NCBI RefSeq assembly: GCF_004136635.1
Contig: NZ_NOIU01000002.1
Coordinates: forward strand, 248,001-312,000
Length of the DNA stretch: 64,000 nt
Source: Rothia halotolerans
GTDB lineage: Bacteria > Actinomycetota > Actinomycetes > Actinomycetales > Micrococcaceae
Reading direction: 5' to 3'
Within the stretch, counting starts at the first letter, position 1. Every line of letters starts with the position of its first letter. A program made the translations under genes and the position numbers. Of the stretch, positions 26,239 to 34,902 are shown piece by piece. The notes under the pieces were generated by a model, which was not told where the DNA came from, searched no databases, and worked only from the letters and a program-made list of their open reading frames with translations.

Positions 26239-27471
26239 ATGACCGCTGCCGCTCAGATCAACCCGCCCACCCGCCTGCTCATGGGCCCCGGCCCCATCAA
26301 CGCCGACCCGCGCGTCACCCGCGCGATGTCCGCCGCCCTGGTGGGCCAGTACGACCCCGCGATGACCGCGTACATGAACGAGACGATGGGCCTCTACCGC
26401 GAGGTCTTCCAGACCCGCAACGAGGCGACCATGCTGGTGGACGGCACCTCGCGCGCCGGCATCGAGGCCGCGCTGGTCTCCCTGGTGGTCCCCGGGCAGA
26501 AGGTCCTCGTCCCCGTCTTCGGGCGCTTCGGGCTGCTGCTGCAGGAGATCGGGGAGAGGGTGGGGGCCGACGTCGTCACCATCCACCGCCCGTGGGGCGA
26601 GGTCTTCACCCCCGAGGAGATCGAGGCCGCGCTCGAGGAGCACCGCCCCGACGTCGTCGCCATGGTCCAGGGGGACACCTCGACCACCATGAACCAGCCG
26701 CTGGAGGGCATCGGCGAGCTGTGCCGCCGCCACGGCGCCCTGCTCTACGTCGACGTCACCGCCTCCATCGGCGGCAACACCTTCCTCGCCGACCAGTGGC
26801 AGATCGACGCCGCCACCGCCGGCCTGCAGAAGTGCCTCGCCGGCCCCTCCGGCTCCTCGCCGATCACGCTCTCCGAGCGGGCGGTCGAGGTCATCCGCTC
26901 CCGCAAGCACGTCGAGGCCGGCATCGCCGCCGAGGGAGAGACCGCCCGCGGCGAGCGCATCGCCTCCAACTACTTCGACCTCGGCATGATCCTCGACTAC
27001 TGGGGCCCGCAGCGCCTGAACCACCACACCGAGGCCACCTCGATGCTCTACGCCGCCCGCGAGTGCGCCCGGCTGATCGGCGAGGAGGGCGTCGCGGAGA
27101 CGGTCGAGCGGCACCGCGTCAACGGCGCCGCGATGGCCGCGGGCCTGGACGGCCTGGGCCTGGAGCGCTTCGGCGACCAGGAGCACCGGATGAACAACGT
27201 CGTCGCCGTCCGGATCCCCGAGGGCCTCGACGGCGACGCCGTGCGCAACGGCCTGCTGGAGAACTTCGGCATCGAGATCGGCACCTCCTTCGGCCCGCTG
27301 CACGGCAAGGTGTGGCGCGTGGGGACCATGGGCTACAACGCCCGTCCCGACGCCGTGCTCACCACGCTCTCGGCCATCGAGTCGCAGCTGCGCCTGGCCG
27401 GTCAGGGCGTGGTCGCCGGCGGCGGCGTGGGAGCCGCCCTCGAGATCTACTCGGACGCCGGGCTGCGCTGA
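26239..27471 (+). CDS. pucG: (S)-ureidoglycine-glyoxylate aminotransferase
   Basis: A 410-residue class V PLP aminotransferase. It resembles alanine-glyoxylate aminotransferases (MGPGPINADPRV at the start, LYVDVTAS with D172, PLP lysine K198 in LQKCLAGPSG). Q37 and N261 match, within a few positions, the Gln37/Asn264 pair I recall as marking B. subtilis-type PucG. The reaction is ureidoglycine + glyoxylate to oxalurate + glycine. The next gene encodes the enzyme that makes ureidoglycine, as in B. subtilis pucFG, which strongly supports this over alanine-glyoxylate transaminase. The ATG at 26239 has AAAGG upstream. Confidence 0.87.
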   Translation: MTAAAQINPPTRLLMGPGPINADPRVTRAMSAALVGQYDPAMTAYMNETMGLYREVFQTRNEATMLVDGTSRAGIEAALVSLVVPGQKVLVPVFGRFGLLLQEIGERVGADVVTIHRPWGEVFTPEEIEAALEEHRPDVVAMVQGDTSTTMNQPLEGIGELCRRHGALLYVDVTASIGGNTFLADQWQIDAATAGLQKCLAGPSGSSPITLSERAVEVIRSRKHVEAGIAAEGETARGERIASNYFDLGMILDYWGPQRLNHHTEATSMLYAARECARLIGEEGVAETVERHRVNGAAMAAGLDGLGLERFGDQEHRMNNVVAVRIPEGLDGDAVRNGLLENFGIEIGTSFGPLHGKVWRVGTMGYNARPDAVLTTLSAIESQLRLAGQGVVAGGGVGAALEIYSDAGLR

Positions 27472-27520
27472 CGCCGCGCGCCCCGGACACCATCCCCCTT
27501 CGAGAAGGACACCTCTCCGC

Positions 27521-28849
27521 ATGACACAGACCCCCGCGAACTCCGAGACCGCAGGCGCCCGCCGCCGGAAGACCGCCGTCGACGCCGTTCCCCCCGGCGC
27601 CGAGCCGGGCCAGGGCGGCGCCCGCCGGGTCATGGCCCGCTGCGACGAGGTGGCGCTGATCTCCGCCATGGAGCACGGCATCGAGCGCACGTACCTGACC
27701 TCGCAGCACAAGGCCCACAACCGCCTGGCGGCCCAGTGGATGCGGTCCGCCGGCCTGCAGACCCGCGTGGACGAGGCGGGCACCCTGCGGGGCCGCCTCC
27801 CCGGCGCGACCCCCGACGCCCCGGTGCTCTACCTCGGCTCCCACCTGGACACGGTCCCCGACGCCGGCAAGTACGACGGGATCCTCGGCGTCACCGCGGC
27901 GATCGAGGTGGCCTCCCGCTTCGCCGAGCGCGCCCAGGCCGGCGAGCCCCTCCCGTTCGCCCTCGAGGTCCTGGCCTTCGGGGACGAGGAGGGCGTGCGC
28001 TTCGGCGCGACCCTGCTCGGCTCCCGCGCGATGGCGGGCACCTGGGACCCGGACTGGTTCGAGCTGAAGGACGCCCGGGGGGTCACCCTGCGCGAGGCGA
28101 TGGAGGAGTTCGGCCTCGACCCGGACCGGGTCTACGATGCCGCGATCGACCCCGAGCAGACCGTCGGCTACCTCGAGGCGCACATCGAGCAGGGGCCCTA
28201 CCTCCAGGACGCCGACAAGGCCCTGGGGCTGGTCACCTCGATCGCCGGCGCCCGCCGGCTGACCGTGACCGTGATCGGCGAGGCCGGGCACGCCGGCGGC
28301 ACCCCCTACGGCCGCCGTCGGGACGCGCTGATCGGCTCGAGCCACGCGGTCATCGCGATCGACAGGATCGGGCAGGAGCGCGGCGTGATCGTCACGGTCG
28401 GCGAGCTCACCGTCGTCGACGGCGCCATCAACGTGGTCCCGGGCCGGGTCGAGTTCACCATCGACCTGCGCGCCGCCACCGACGAGGACCGCGACGCCGC
28501 CTATGACGAGATGATCGCCGAGCTGCAGAGCATCTGCCTGGACCGAGATCTGCAGGTGACGGTCCACGAGCACCACCGGGCCCCGGGCGCGCTGTGCGAC
28601 CCGGAGCTGATGGAGGCCGTCCGGGAGGGCATCGTCGCGACCGGGGACGAGGAGCCGATGAGCCTCTACTCCAAGGCCGGGCACGACGCGATGGCCATCG
28701 CCGAGGTGGCCCCGATGGCCATGCTCTTCACCCGCTGCCTCGACGGCATCAGCCACAACCCGGGGGAGTCGGTGCGCCACGACGACGTCGACCGCGCCCT
28801 GGACGCCCTGGAGACCGCCATCCGGCGGATCGCCCGCAACGCCGCCTAG
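27521..28849 (+). CDS. allC: allantoate amidohydrolase (M20 family)
   Basis: A 442-residue zinc-dependent amidohydrolase of the allantoate amidohydrolase/carbamoylase branch of the M20 family. It would convert allantoate to ureidoglycine, ammonia and CO2. Two-metal ligands appear as H108 in GSHLDTVPD, D119 in GKYDGILG, the E156-E157 pair in FGDEEGVRF and H221 in AHIEQGP. There is an extra N-terminal stretch of about 35 residues, rich in Arg and Pro, before the usual start. It lies 49 bp after pucG, apparently in one operon. L-carbamoylase or beta-ureidopropionase activity cannot be excluded by sequence alone. Confidence 0.87.
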   Translation: MTQTPANSETAGARRRKTAVDAVPPGAEPGQGGARRVMARCDEVALISAMEHGIERTYLTSQHKAHNRLAAQWMRSAGLQTRVDEAGTLRGRLPGATPDAPVLYLGSHLDTVPDAGKYDGILGVTAAIEVASRFAERAQAGEPLPFALEVLAFGDEEGVRFGATLLGSRAMAGTWDPDWFELKDARGVTLREAMEEFGLDPDRVYDAAIDPEQTVGYLEAHIEQGPYLQDADKALGLVTSIAGARRLTVTVIGEAGHAGGTPYGRRRDALIGSSHAVIAIDRIGQERGVIVTVGELTVVDGAINVVPGRVEFTIDLRAATDEDRDAAYDEMIAELQSICLDRDLQVTVHEHHRAPGALCDPELMEAVREGIVATGDEEPMSLYSKAGHDAMAIAEVAPMAMLFTRCLDGISHNPGESVRHDDVDRALDALETAIRRIARNAA

Positions 28850-28904
28850 ACACCCCGGCGACGCCGGCCGGGCCCGGCCGGCGTCGTCCCCGCGAGGAGA
28901 CCCC

Positions 28905-29729
28905 ATGCAAGAGAACTCCATCGACTCGAGCATCCGCGAGAACTACGACAGGCTCGGGCCGCAGGAGCGCCGCGCCGCGGACGTGATCCTCGACCGCCTC
29001 GACGACTTCGCGATCTACAGCTCCGCCGAGATCGCGGAGCTCGCCGGGGTCTCCCGTCCCACGGTCTCCCGCCTGTACCGCCGGCTGGGCTTCGCCTCCT
29101 TCGCCGAGGTCAGGAACCGGGCGCGCAGCCTGCGGGGCCGCGGGGTGCCCGTCTACAGCGAGGGCACGGACGGGCAGGCGGGCATCGCGGCCGCGCAGGA
29201 GCACCTGCGCTCCCTGAACCGCACCCTGGCGACCCCTGAGTACGCGGCCCTGGTCGAGGCGCTCGCCGCCGCGCCGAGCGTGCACCTCATCGGCTTCCGC
29301 AACAGCTATCCCGTGGCCATGCACCTGCGGAACCAGCTGTCCCAGACCCGGAACGGCGTGGAGCTGCTGCCGCTGCCGGGGCAGACCCTCGGCGACCGGC
29401 TGCCCTTCCTGGGGCCCGAGGCCGTGGTGCTCTTCGTCGGCTTCCGACGCCGCCCGGCCCGGTTCGAGCGCTACCTCGACTTCTGCGTCGAGCACGGGCT
29501 GCGGGTGGCCCTGATCGGGGACCCCTCGGCCCGCGCGGCGGGGGCCCGGGCGGGGACGTTCCTGGAGTGCCCGATCGACTCGCCCGGCGCCTTCGACGAC
29601 TACGCCGCCCCGATGACCCTGGTCTCGATCCTGGCCCACGACGTGCTGCGTGCGAGCGGTCAGGACGGCCAGGAGCACGTGAGCACGGCGACCGACGCCT
29701 ACGAGGCGCTCTCCGAGCTGGAGATGTGA
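28905..29729 (+). CDS. MurR/RpiR family transcriptional regulator
   Basis: A 274-residue regulator with an N-terminal RpiR helix-turn-helix (about 20-75: AEIAELAGVSRPTVSRLYRRLGFASFAEVR) and a C-terminal SIS domain (about 120-250) that would bind a small phosphosugar-like or other metabolite. RpiR proteins control purine/ureide genes in several bacteria. Its position, 55 bp after the allantoate amidohydrolase and before the exported amidases, suggests it controls this block. The ATG has GAGGAG five bases upstream. Confidence 0.88.
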   Translation: MQENSIDSSIRENYDRLGPQERRAADVILDRLDDFAIYSSAEIAELAGVSRPTVSRLYRRLGFASFAEVRNRARSLRGRGVPVYSEGTDGQAGIAAAQEHLRSLNRTLATPEYAALVEALAAAPSVHLIGFRNSYPVAMHLRNQLSQTRNGVELLPLPGQTLGDRLPFLGPEAVVLFVGFRRRPARFERYLDFCVEHGLRVALIGDPSARAAGARAGTFLECPIDSPGAFDDYAAPMTLVSILAHDVLRASGQDGQEHVSTATDAYEALSELEM

Positions 29730-29796
29730 CGCCGGGGTTTCCGCGCCGCGGATGAATTAACCCCGCGGTTACTCCCCTGAATCAGCCGCGAGACGG

Positions 29797-29834
29797 CCGG
29801 ACGGTGTGATGGGTGCATCACCCGCACCGTCCGG
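29797..29834 (+). promoter_or_regulatory. nested inverted repeat before the acetamidase-like gene
   Basis: Perfect 10-base arms CCGGACGGTG (29797-29806) and CACCGTCCGG (29825-29834) enclose a second palindrome, GTGATG-N4-CATCAC (29806-29821). The structure ends 11 bases before the ATG. It may be an operator, or an RNA hairpin that ends rpiR transcription or affects translation of the next gene. Confidence 0.5.
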
Positions 29835-29845
29835 AAGGCCCGTCC

Positions 29846-31234
29846 ATGCCGCAGCTGACAGATGACCGATCCCTCGGGGCCCAGGCCGCCGAATCCCTGA
29901 TCCGGGGCCTGGGGCGCCGCGGGTTCCTCCGGGCCGCGGCGGGGGCCGGCGCGGCCGGGGCGCTGACCGCCTGCGGCGGGAGCGCCCTCGCCTCGGCGCC
30001 CGGCCCCGCCGTGGCGCCGGCCGGCGCGGGATCGGCCGGGTGGGGCGGCGCCGTCCTGCAGCCGCACTCCGGCGAGATCCTCGGTCAGCACTACCTGACC
30101 AGCGAGGTCGACGACGTGCTGTGGGGGTACGTGCCCACCGTCCACGCCCGTCCCGTGACGACCGTCCGCTCGGGGGAGACCGTCACCATCGATGCCGTCT
30201 CCCACGAGGGCATCATGGAGGACCAGGGCAGGGACCCGCACGCCTTCTTCGCGGGGCACGGCGTCGGACCGGAGCAGGTGCTCTCCGACGCCGCCGCCAT
30301 CGCCGCCGGGTACGTCCGCACTCTGCGCGACTTCGACCTGGACGGCCCGCACGTGGTGACCGGGCCGATCGCCGTGGAGGGCGCCGAACCCGGCGACGTG
30401 CTCAAGGTCGAGACGCTGGATGCCCGGCCGCGGGTCCCCTACGGCGTCGTCTCCTCCCGCCACGGCAAGGGCGCGCTCGGCCTGCGGCCCGACGGCACGC
30501 CGCCGGCGGGGGTCGGGGAGGATGAGGTCATGCCGCCGACGGCCCTGGACGGCCGGGGGACCGGCGACCCGCTGGAGTACGGGAACCTCTCCGTCTTCAC
30601 CGCGATCGAGGGGGACCGCGGCGTCATGCGCAGCGGGCAGGCCCGCCTCTCCTTCCCGCTCCGGCCCTTCTTCGGGATGATGGGCGTCGCCGTCGCCGAC
30701 GCGCCGGGGCTCACGGACCCGACCGCGAACTCCATCCCGCCGACCCTGGGTGGCGGGAACATCGACATCAGGCACCTCGGCGTCGGCTCCGCCCTCTACC
30801 TGCCCGTCAGCGCCGAAGGGGCGCTGTTCTACGTCGGGGACCCCCACATGGCCATGGGTGACGGCGAGGTCGCGCTGACCGCCGTCGAGGGCTCGCTGCG
30901 CGGGACCTTCCGACTGACCGTGTGCAAGCCGGGCTCCGGAGAGGCGCCCTCCGTCGCCCACTCCTACCCTTTCGGGGAGACCGAGGAGCACTGGATCCCC
31001 ACCGGCCTCTCCGATCCCGACGGCGCGGCGGGACCCGAGCAGAACACCGACGTGAACGTCGCGATGCGCCGGGCCGTGGTCAACGCCCTGGACTTCCTGG
31101 AGCACGACCGCGGGATCGAGCGCGGCGTCGCCTACGCCTACCTCTCCGCCGCCGCGGACTTCTCCCTCTCCCAGGTCGTGGACCGGACCACCGGCGTGCA
31201 CGGGCTGATCCGCAAAGCCGACCTCCTCTCCTGA
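29846..31234 (+). CDS. Tat-exported lipoprotein of the acetamidase/formamidase family
   Basis: A 462-residue protein. The N-terminus has a twin-arginine motif (GRRGFLRAA, R24-R25), a hydrophobic stretch and a lipobox LTAC with C43, so the folded protein is probably exported by Tat and anchored outside the membrane as a lipoprotein. The mature part has FmdA/AmdA features: TIDAVSHEG, a GPIAVEGAEPGDVLKVE strand and VSSRHGKGALG. This family releases ammonia from formamide, acetamide or short amides and is usually cytoplasmic, so export is unusual. The start is ATG 29846, with GGAAGG upstream. Confidence 0.82.
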   Translation: MPQLTDDRSLGAQAAESLIRGLGRRGFLRAAAGAGAAGALTACGGSALASAPGPAVAPAGAGSAGWGGAVLQPHSGEILGQHYLTSEVDDVLWGYVPTVHARPVTTVRSGETVTIDAVSHEGIMEDQGRDPHAFFAGHGVGPEQVLSDAAAIAAGYVRTLRDFDLDGPHVVTGPIAVEGAEPGDVLKVETLDARPRVPYGVVSSRHGKGALGLRPDGTPPAGVGEDEVMPPTALDGRGTGDPLEYGNLSVFTAIEGDRGVMRSGQARLSFPLRPFFGMMGVAVADAPGLTDPTANSIPPTLGGGNIDIRHLGVGSALYLPVSAEGALFYVGDPHMAMGDGEVALTAVEGSLRGTFRLTVCKPGSGEAPSVAHSYPFGETEEHWIPTGLSDPDGAAGPEQNTDVNVAMRRAVVNALDFLEHDRGIERGVAYAYLSAAADFSLSQVVDRTTGVHGLIRKADLLS

Positions 31235-31309
31235 CCCGGAGGGACCCGACCGGCCCCTCATCGACCGGCAGGAGCCGGCCGCCCCTGCCCCGACCGGAAG
31301 GACGCACCC

Positions 31310-32779
31310 ATGACGCAGACCACCGAGGACCCCCAGCAGACCGCGACGCCGGCGACCCCCGGCCGCCCCGGGGTCGCCCCGACCCGACGCCGCGCGATCG
31401 GCGGGGCGCTGGGCCTGGGGCTGGCCGGGGTGCTCGCGGGAACAGCCCGCGCCGCGGCGCCGGGACCGGCTTCCGTCCCGGGGCCGGCCGGCGCGCCGGG
31501 TCCCGAGGCCGTCGCGGCGCCCAGCGGCTCCGGCGCGGACCCCGCAGAGCTCGCCCGCATCTGGCGGGTGGCTCCCACCGACCTCCCGGGGTCCTCGGCC
31601 GGGCCGTGGGACCCGGCATGGGGCGCCGGGGGAGCCCTGGACGGGATGCGGGTGGCGGTCAAGGACCTCTACGCGCTGGCCGGGCAGCGGGTCGGCGCCG
31701 GCAACCCCGCCTACCTCGCCGAGGCGCCCGTCGAGCCATACTCCGCGTGGGCCGTCGAGAACCTCGCCGCGGCGGGGGCCCGGCCCGAGGGGATCGCGCA
31801 CACCGACGAGTTCGCCTACTCGCTCGCGGGCCGCAACCAGGCCTACGGGACCCCGCCCAACGGGCTGGACCCGCGGCGCATCCCCGGCGGATCCTCCTCC
31901 GGCTCGGCCTCCGCGGTGGCCGCGGGCCTGGCCGAGATCGGCCTGGGCACCGACACCGGCGGCTCGATCCGCGTCCCCTCCTCCTACCAGGGGCTGTTCG
32001 GGCTGCGCACGACCCACGGCCTGATCCCGAGGGACGGGCTGCTGCCGCTCGCCCCGTCCTACGACACGGTCGGCTGGATGGCCCGGGACGCCGACGCGAT
32101 GCTGGCCGCCACCCGCTCGCTGGCCGCCTCCGCGACCGGTGCGGCGTCCGACGACGCCCCGATCCGGCGGGTCCTCGTGGACCGGGCCCTCATGGCGGAG
32201 GCCGAGCCGGAGGTCGCCGAGGCGCTGCTGCGCGAGCTCGACGCCGCCCGGCGCGCGGGCGCCGTCGTCCTCGAGGAGGTCTCCACCGGGCTGGAGCGCC
32301 GCCTCGACGACTGGGCCGAGGCCTTCCGCGTCACCCAGGCCGCCGAGGCGTGGCGGGCGTGGGGCGAGTGGGTCCTGGCGCACGCGGGCTCCCTGTCCGA
32401 CACCGGGCGGCAGCGCTTCGCGAGCGCCTGGGGCATCCTCCCCGCCCAGGAGGACGAGGCCCTGGGGGTGGTCGAGCAGGCGCGGCGGGCGATCCGCGAC
32501 GTCGTGCCGGCGAGGGCCTGCCTGGCGGTCCCGGCGGCCGCGACCGTGGCCCCGCTGCTGGAGGCGACCTCCGACCAGGAGCAGGAGGCCCGGGAGGCCA
32601 CGATGCGGCTCACCTGCCTGGGCGGGCTCTCCGGCCTGCCGATCGCGGTGGCGCCGCTGCTCACCGGGCAGGGCAACGGCGCCGGCCTGGGGCTGATGGG
32701 CTCCGCCGGCGACGACGTGGCGCTCGTCGCCGCCGCGGGGGAGTGCTCCCGGGCGTTCGGGGCGCCGGCGCGCTCCTGA
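31310..32779 (+). CDS. Tat-exported amidase (amidase signature family)
   Basis: A 489-residue amidase. A Tat signal (TRRRAIGGALGLGLAGVL, about 25-42) ends with a likely cleavage site after ARA near 48, and a Pro/Gly/Ala linker follows. The Ser-cisSer-Lys triad is complete: K118 in VAVKDLYAL, the GGSSSGS serines at about 195-197, and S219 in GTDTGGSIR. Substrates of the family range from small amides to ureido compounds. It lies 75 bp after the exported acetamidase-like gene and has GGAAGGA before the ATG, so the pair is probably one extracellular amide-degrading unit. Its substrate is unknown. Confidence 0.87.
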   Translation: MTQTTEDPQQTATPATPGRPGVAPTRRRAIGGALGLGLAGVLAGTARAAAPGPASVPGPAGAPGPEAVAAPSGSGADPAELARIWRVAPTDLPGSSAGPWDPAWGAGGALDGMRVAVKDLYALAGQRVGAGNPAYLAEAPVEPYSAWAVENLAAAGARPEGIAHTDEFAYSLAGRNQAYGTPPNGLDPRRIPGGSSSGSASAVAAGLAEIGLGTDTGGSIRVPSSYQGLFGLRTTHGLIPRDGLLPLAPSYDTVGWMARDADAMLAATRSLAASATGAASDDAPIRRVLVDRALMAEAEPEVAEALLRELDAARRAGAVVLEEVSTGLERRLDDWAEAFRVTQAAEAWRAWGEWVLAHAGSLSDTGRQRFASAWGILPAQEDEALGVVEQARRAIRDVVPARACLAVPAAATVAPLLEATSDQEQEAREATMRLTCLGGLSGLPIAVAPLLTGQGNGAGLGLMGSAGDDVALVAAAGECSRAFGAPARS

Positions 32780-32836
32780 GGGATCGGCCGCACCGTCTCA
32801 TGGGCCCCGGCGGCACCGTCCTGCGGGATGGGCCGC
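32774..32836 (+). repeat. degenerate duplication across the amidase stop codon
   Basis: TCCTGAGGGATCGGCCGC (32774-32791, containing the stop codon) recurs 45 bases later as TCCTGCGGGATGGGCCGC (32819-32836) with two mismatches. The copy turns TGA into TGC. Confidence 0.6.
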
Positions 32837-32897
32837 CCCATCTGGCGGGGGCCCGGCCGCGTCGTCCCGCGGCCGGAGCCGGCCGGCCCGGTCCCGG

Positions 32898-34301
32898 TCA
32901 GATCCGGCGGGCCGCCTCGGTGAGGACCGAGCGGAGGATGCGCTCCATCTCGTCGAACTCCTCCGGGCCGGCGGTCAGCGGCGGGGCGAGCTGGATGACG
33001 GGATCCCCGCGGTCGTCGGCCCGGCAGTACAGGCCGGCGTCGAACAGCGCGTGGGAGAGGAAGCCCTCCAGCAGGCGCTCCGACTCGGCCTCGTCGAAGG
33101 TCTCCTTGGTCTTCTTGTCCTTGACCAGCTCGATGCCGTAGAAGTAGCCGGCGCCGCGGACGTCGCCCACGATCGGCAGGTCCAGCAGCTTCTCGAGGGT
33201 GGTGCGGAAGGCCGGCGCGTTCTCGTGCACCCGCCGGTTCAGCCCCTCCCGCTCGAAGATGTCCAGGTTGGCGTTGGCGACCGCGCAGGCCATGGGGTGC
33301 CCGCCGAAGGTGTACCCGTGGTAGAAGGTCTCGCCGCTGCCGAAGGGCTCGAACAGCCGGTCCGAGGCGATCATCGCACCCAGCGGCGCGTACCCGGAGG
33401 TGATGCCCTTGGCGCAGGTGATGATGTCCGGGACGTAGCCGAAGTCGTCGCAGGCGAACATCTCGCCGATCCTGCCGAAGGCGCAGATCACCTCGTCCGA
33501 GACCAGCAGGACGTCGTGCTCATCGCAGATCTCGCGGACGCGCTCGAAGTAGCCGGGCGGGGGAGGGAAGCACCCTCCGGAGTTCTGCACCGGCTCCAGG
33601 AAGACCGCGGCCACGGAGTCGGCGCCCTCGAACTCGATGGCCTCGCCGATCCGGTCCGCCGCCCAGCGGCCGAAGACCTTCTCGTCCTCGGCGTACTCGG
33701 CCGGGGCGCGGTAGAAGTTGGTGTTGGGCACCTTGTGGGCACCCGGCACCAGCGGCTCGAACTGGTTCCGCAGACCCGGCAGAGAGGTCACCGACAGCGC
33801 GCCGTGCGGGGTGCCGTGGTACGCGGTGGCCCGCGAGATGACCTTGTGCTTGCCGGGGCGGCCGGTGGCCTTGAAGTAGTTCTTGGCCAGCTTGATCGCC
33901 GACTCCACCGAGTCGCCGCCGCCGGAGGTGAGGAAGACGCGGTTCAGGTCCCCGGGCGCGTAGGCCGCCAGGCGCTCGGCGAGCTCGATCGCCGGCGGGT
34001 GGGCGTAGGACCACAGCGGCATGAAGTCGAGGGTGCGCAGCTGCTCGGCGGCGGCGCGGGCGAGCTCCTCCCGGCCGTGGCCGACCTGGACGACGAAGAG
34101 GCCCGCGAGGCCGTCGAGGTAGCGGCGGCCGGCGTCGTCGTACAGGTAGTGGCCCTCCGCCCGGGAGATCACGGGCACCTCGCCGCCCGAGATCAGGCCC
34201 CGGTGGTCGGCCATGTGCATCCAGAGGTGGTCGCGGGCGGCCGCCTGCAGGTCGGTGCCGCGGGAGGTGGTCATCGGGCGGACGGTGGACGGAAGAGTCA
34301 T
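32898..34301 (-). CDS. class III (omega) aminotransferase
   Basis: A 467-residue PLP-dependent class III aminotransferase, cytoplasmic. Marks include YLDGLAGLFVVQVGHGREEL, TSGGGDSVESAIKLAK (phosphate-binding), AFGRIGEMF and the PLP lysine in ITCAKGITSGYAPLGA. Close relatives transfer amino groups from omega-amines (putrescine, GABA, beta-alanine, taurine) to pyruvate or 2-oxoglutarate. It overlaps the upstream lrp gene by 4 bp (ATGA), so the two are translationally coupled and the regulator probably responds to its substrate. Confidence 0.92.
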   Translation of the reverse strand: MTLPSTVRPMTTSRGTDLQAAARDHLWMHMADHRGLISGGEVPVISRAEGHYLYDDAGRRYLDGLAGLFVVQVGHGREELARAAAEQLRTLDFMPLWSYAHPPAIELAERLAAYAPGDLNRVFLTSGGGDSVESAIKLAKNYFKATGRPGKHKVISRATAYHGTPHGALSVTSLPGLRNQFEPLVPGAHKVPNTNFYRAPAEYAEDEKVFGRWAADRIGEAIEFEGADSVAAVFLEPVQNSGGCFPPPPGYFERVREICDEHDVLLVSDEVICAFGRIGEMFACDDFGYVPDIITCAKGITSGYAPLGAMIASDRLFEPFGSGETFYHGYTFGGHPMACAVANANLDIFEREGLNRRVHENAPAFRTTLEKLLDLPIVGDVRGAGYFYGIELVKDKKTKETFDEAESERLLEGFLSHALFDAGLYCRADDRGDPVIQLAPPLTAGPEEFDEMERILRSVLTEAARRI

Positions 34302-34807
34302 CGGGTTCCCCAGTCGTACTGCTGCTTGCGCAGCGAGAGATACATGAACGTCTCCGTGCTGAGCACGGCGTCGATGGTGCGGATGCGGTTGTTGATCAGG
34401 TGGAACAGCTGCTCGTCGTTCTCGCAGACGACCTCCGCCATGAGGTCGTAGGAACCGGCGGTGACCACCAGGTAGTCGATCTCCTCGAACTCGGCCAGGC
34501 GGTCGGCCACCGCCTGGATGTCCCCCCGGACGCGGATGCCGAGCATCGCCTGCCGGGCGAAGCCCAGCTGCATCGGGTCGGTCACGGCCACGATCTGCAC
34601 GGCGCCGGACTCGACCAGGCGCGCGACCCGCTGGCGGACGGCGGCCTCCGAGAGCCCCACGCTCTTGCCGATCGCGGCGTAGGAGCGCCGGCCGTCGGCC
34701 TGCAGCTCCTCGACGATCAGCTTGGACTTCTCGTCCAGCGTGCCGCTCGGGCCGGTCCGCAGGGAGGCGGCCGGACGATGCTCGTGCTCCGGATGGGTGG
34801 GGGACAT
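34298..34807 (-). CDS. Lrp/AsnC family transcriptional regulator
   Basis: A 169-residue regulator with an N-terminal helix-turn-helix (about 25-85: LDEKSKLIVEELQADGRRSYAAIGKSVGLSEAAVRQRVARL) and a C-terminal RAM domain that binds amino acids and drives octamer formation. It is the first gene of a two-gene operon with the omega-aminotransferase, so it is likely a local activator responding to an amine or amino acid. The ATG at 34807 has GGAG two bases upstream, which is close, so initiation could be weak. The inverted repeats upstream are candidate operators. Confidence 0.92.
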   Translation of the reverse strand: MSPTHPEHEHRPAASLRTGPSGTLDEKSKLIVEELQADGRRSYAAIGKSVGLSEAAVRQRVARLVESGAVQIVAVTDPMQLGFARQAMLGIRVRGDIQAVADRLAEFEEIDYLVVTAGSYDLMAEVVCENDEQLFHLINNRIRTIDAVLSTETFMYLSLRKQQYDWGTR

Positions 34808-34844
34808 GTCTCCATTGAATACGTTGCGATACCCGAATTCAAGA

Positions 34845-34902
34845 GAGGTTTCCGTCTTGGAGCGATGATTCTACGACGAGAACATCTATGGAAACCTCCA
34901 AG
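34845..34902 (-). promoter_or_regulatory. paired inverted repeats upstream of lrp
   Basis: GAGGTTTCC (34845-34853) and its complement GGAAACCTC (34890-34898) are 45 bp apart. CTTGGAG (34856-34862) and CTCCAAG (34896-34902) form a second inverted pair beside them. Lrp octamers wrap DNA with several such sites. A TTGAAT box on the minus strand (34836-34841) may be the -35 of lrp. Apart from these sites, I see no gene in 34808-35099. Confidence 0.55.

Noticed and set aside
29846-31234. Acetamidase-like protein as a soluble cytoplasmic enzyme starting after the signal
   Set aside because: No good internal start with a ribosome site follows the Tat/lipobox segment, and the RR, hydrophobic stretch and LTAC are in correct order and spacing.
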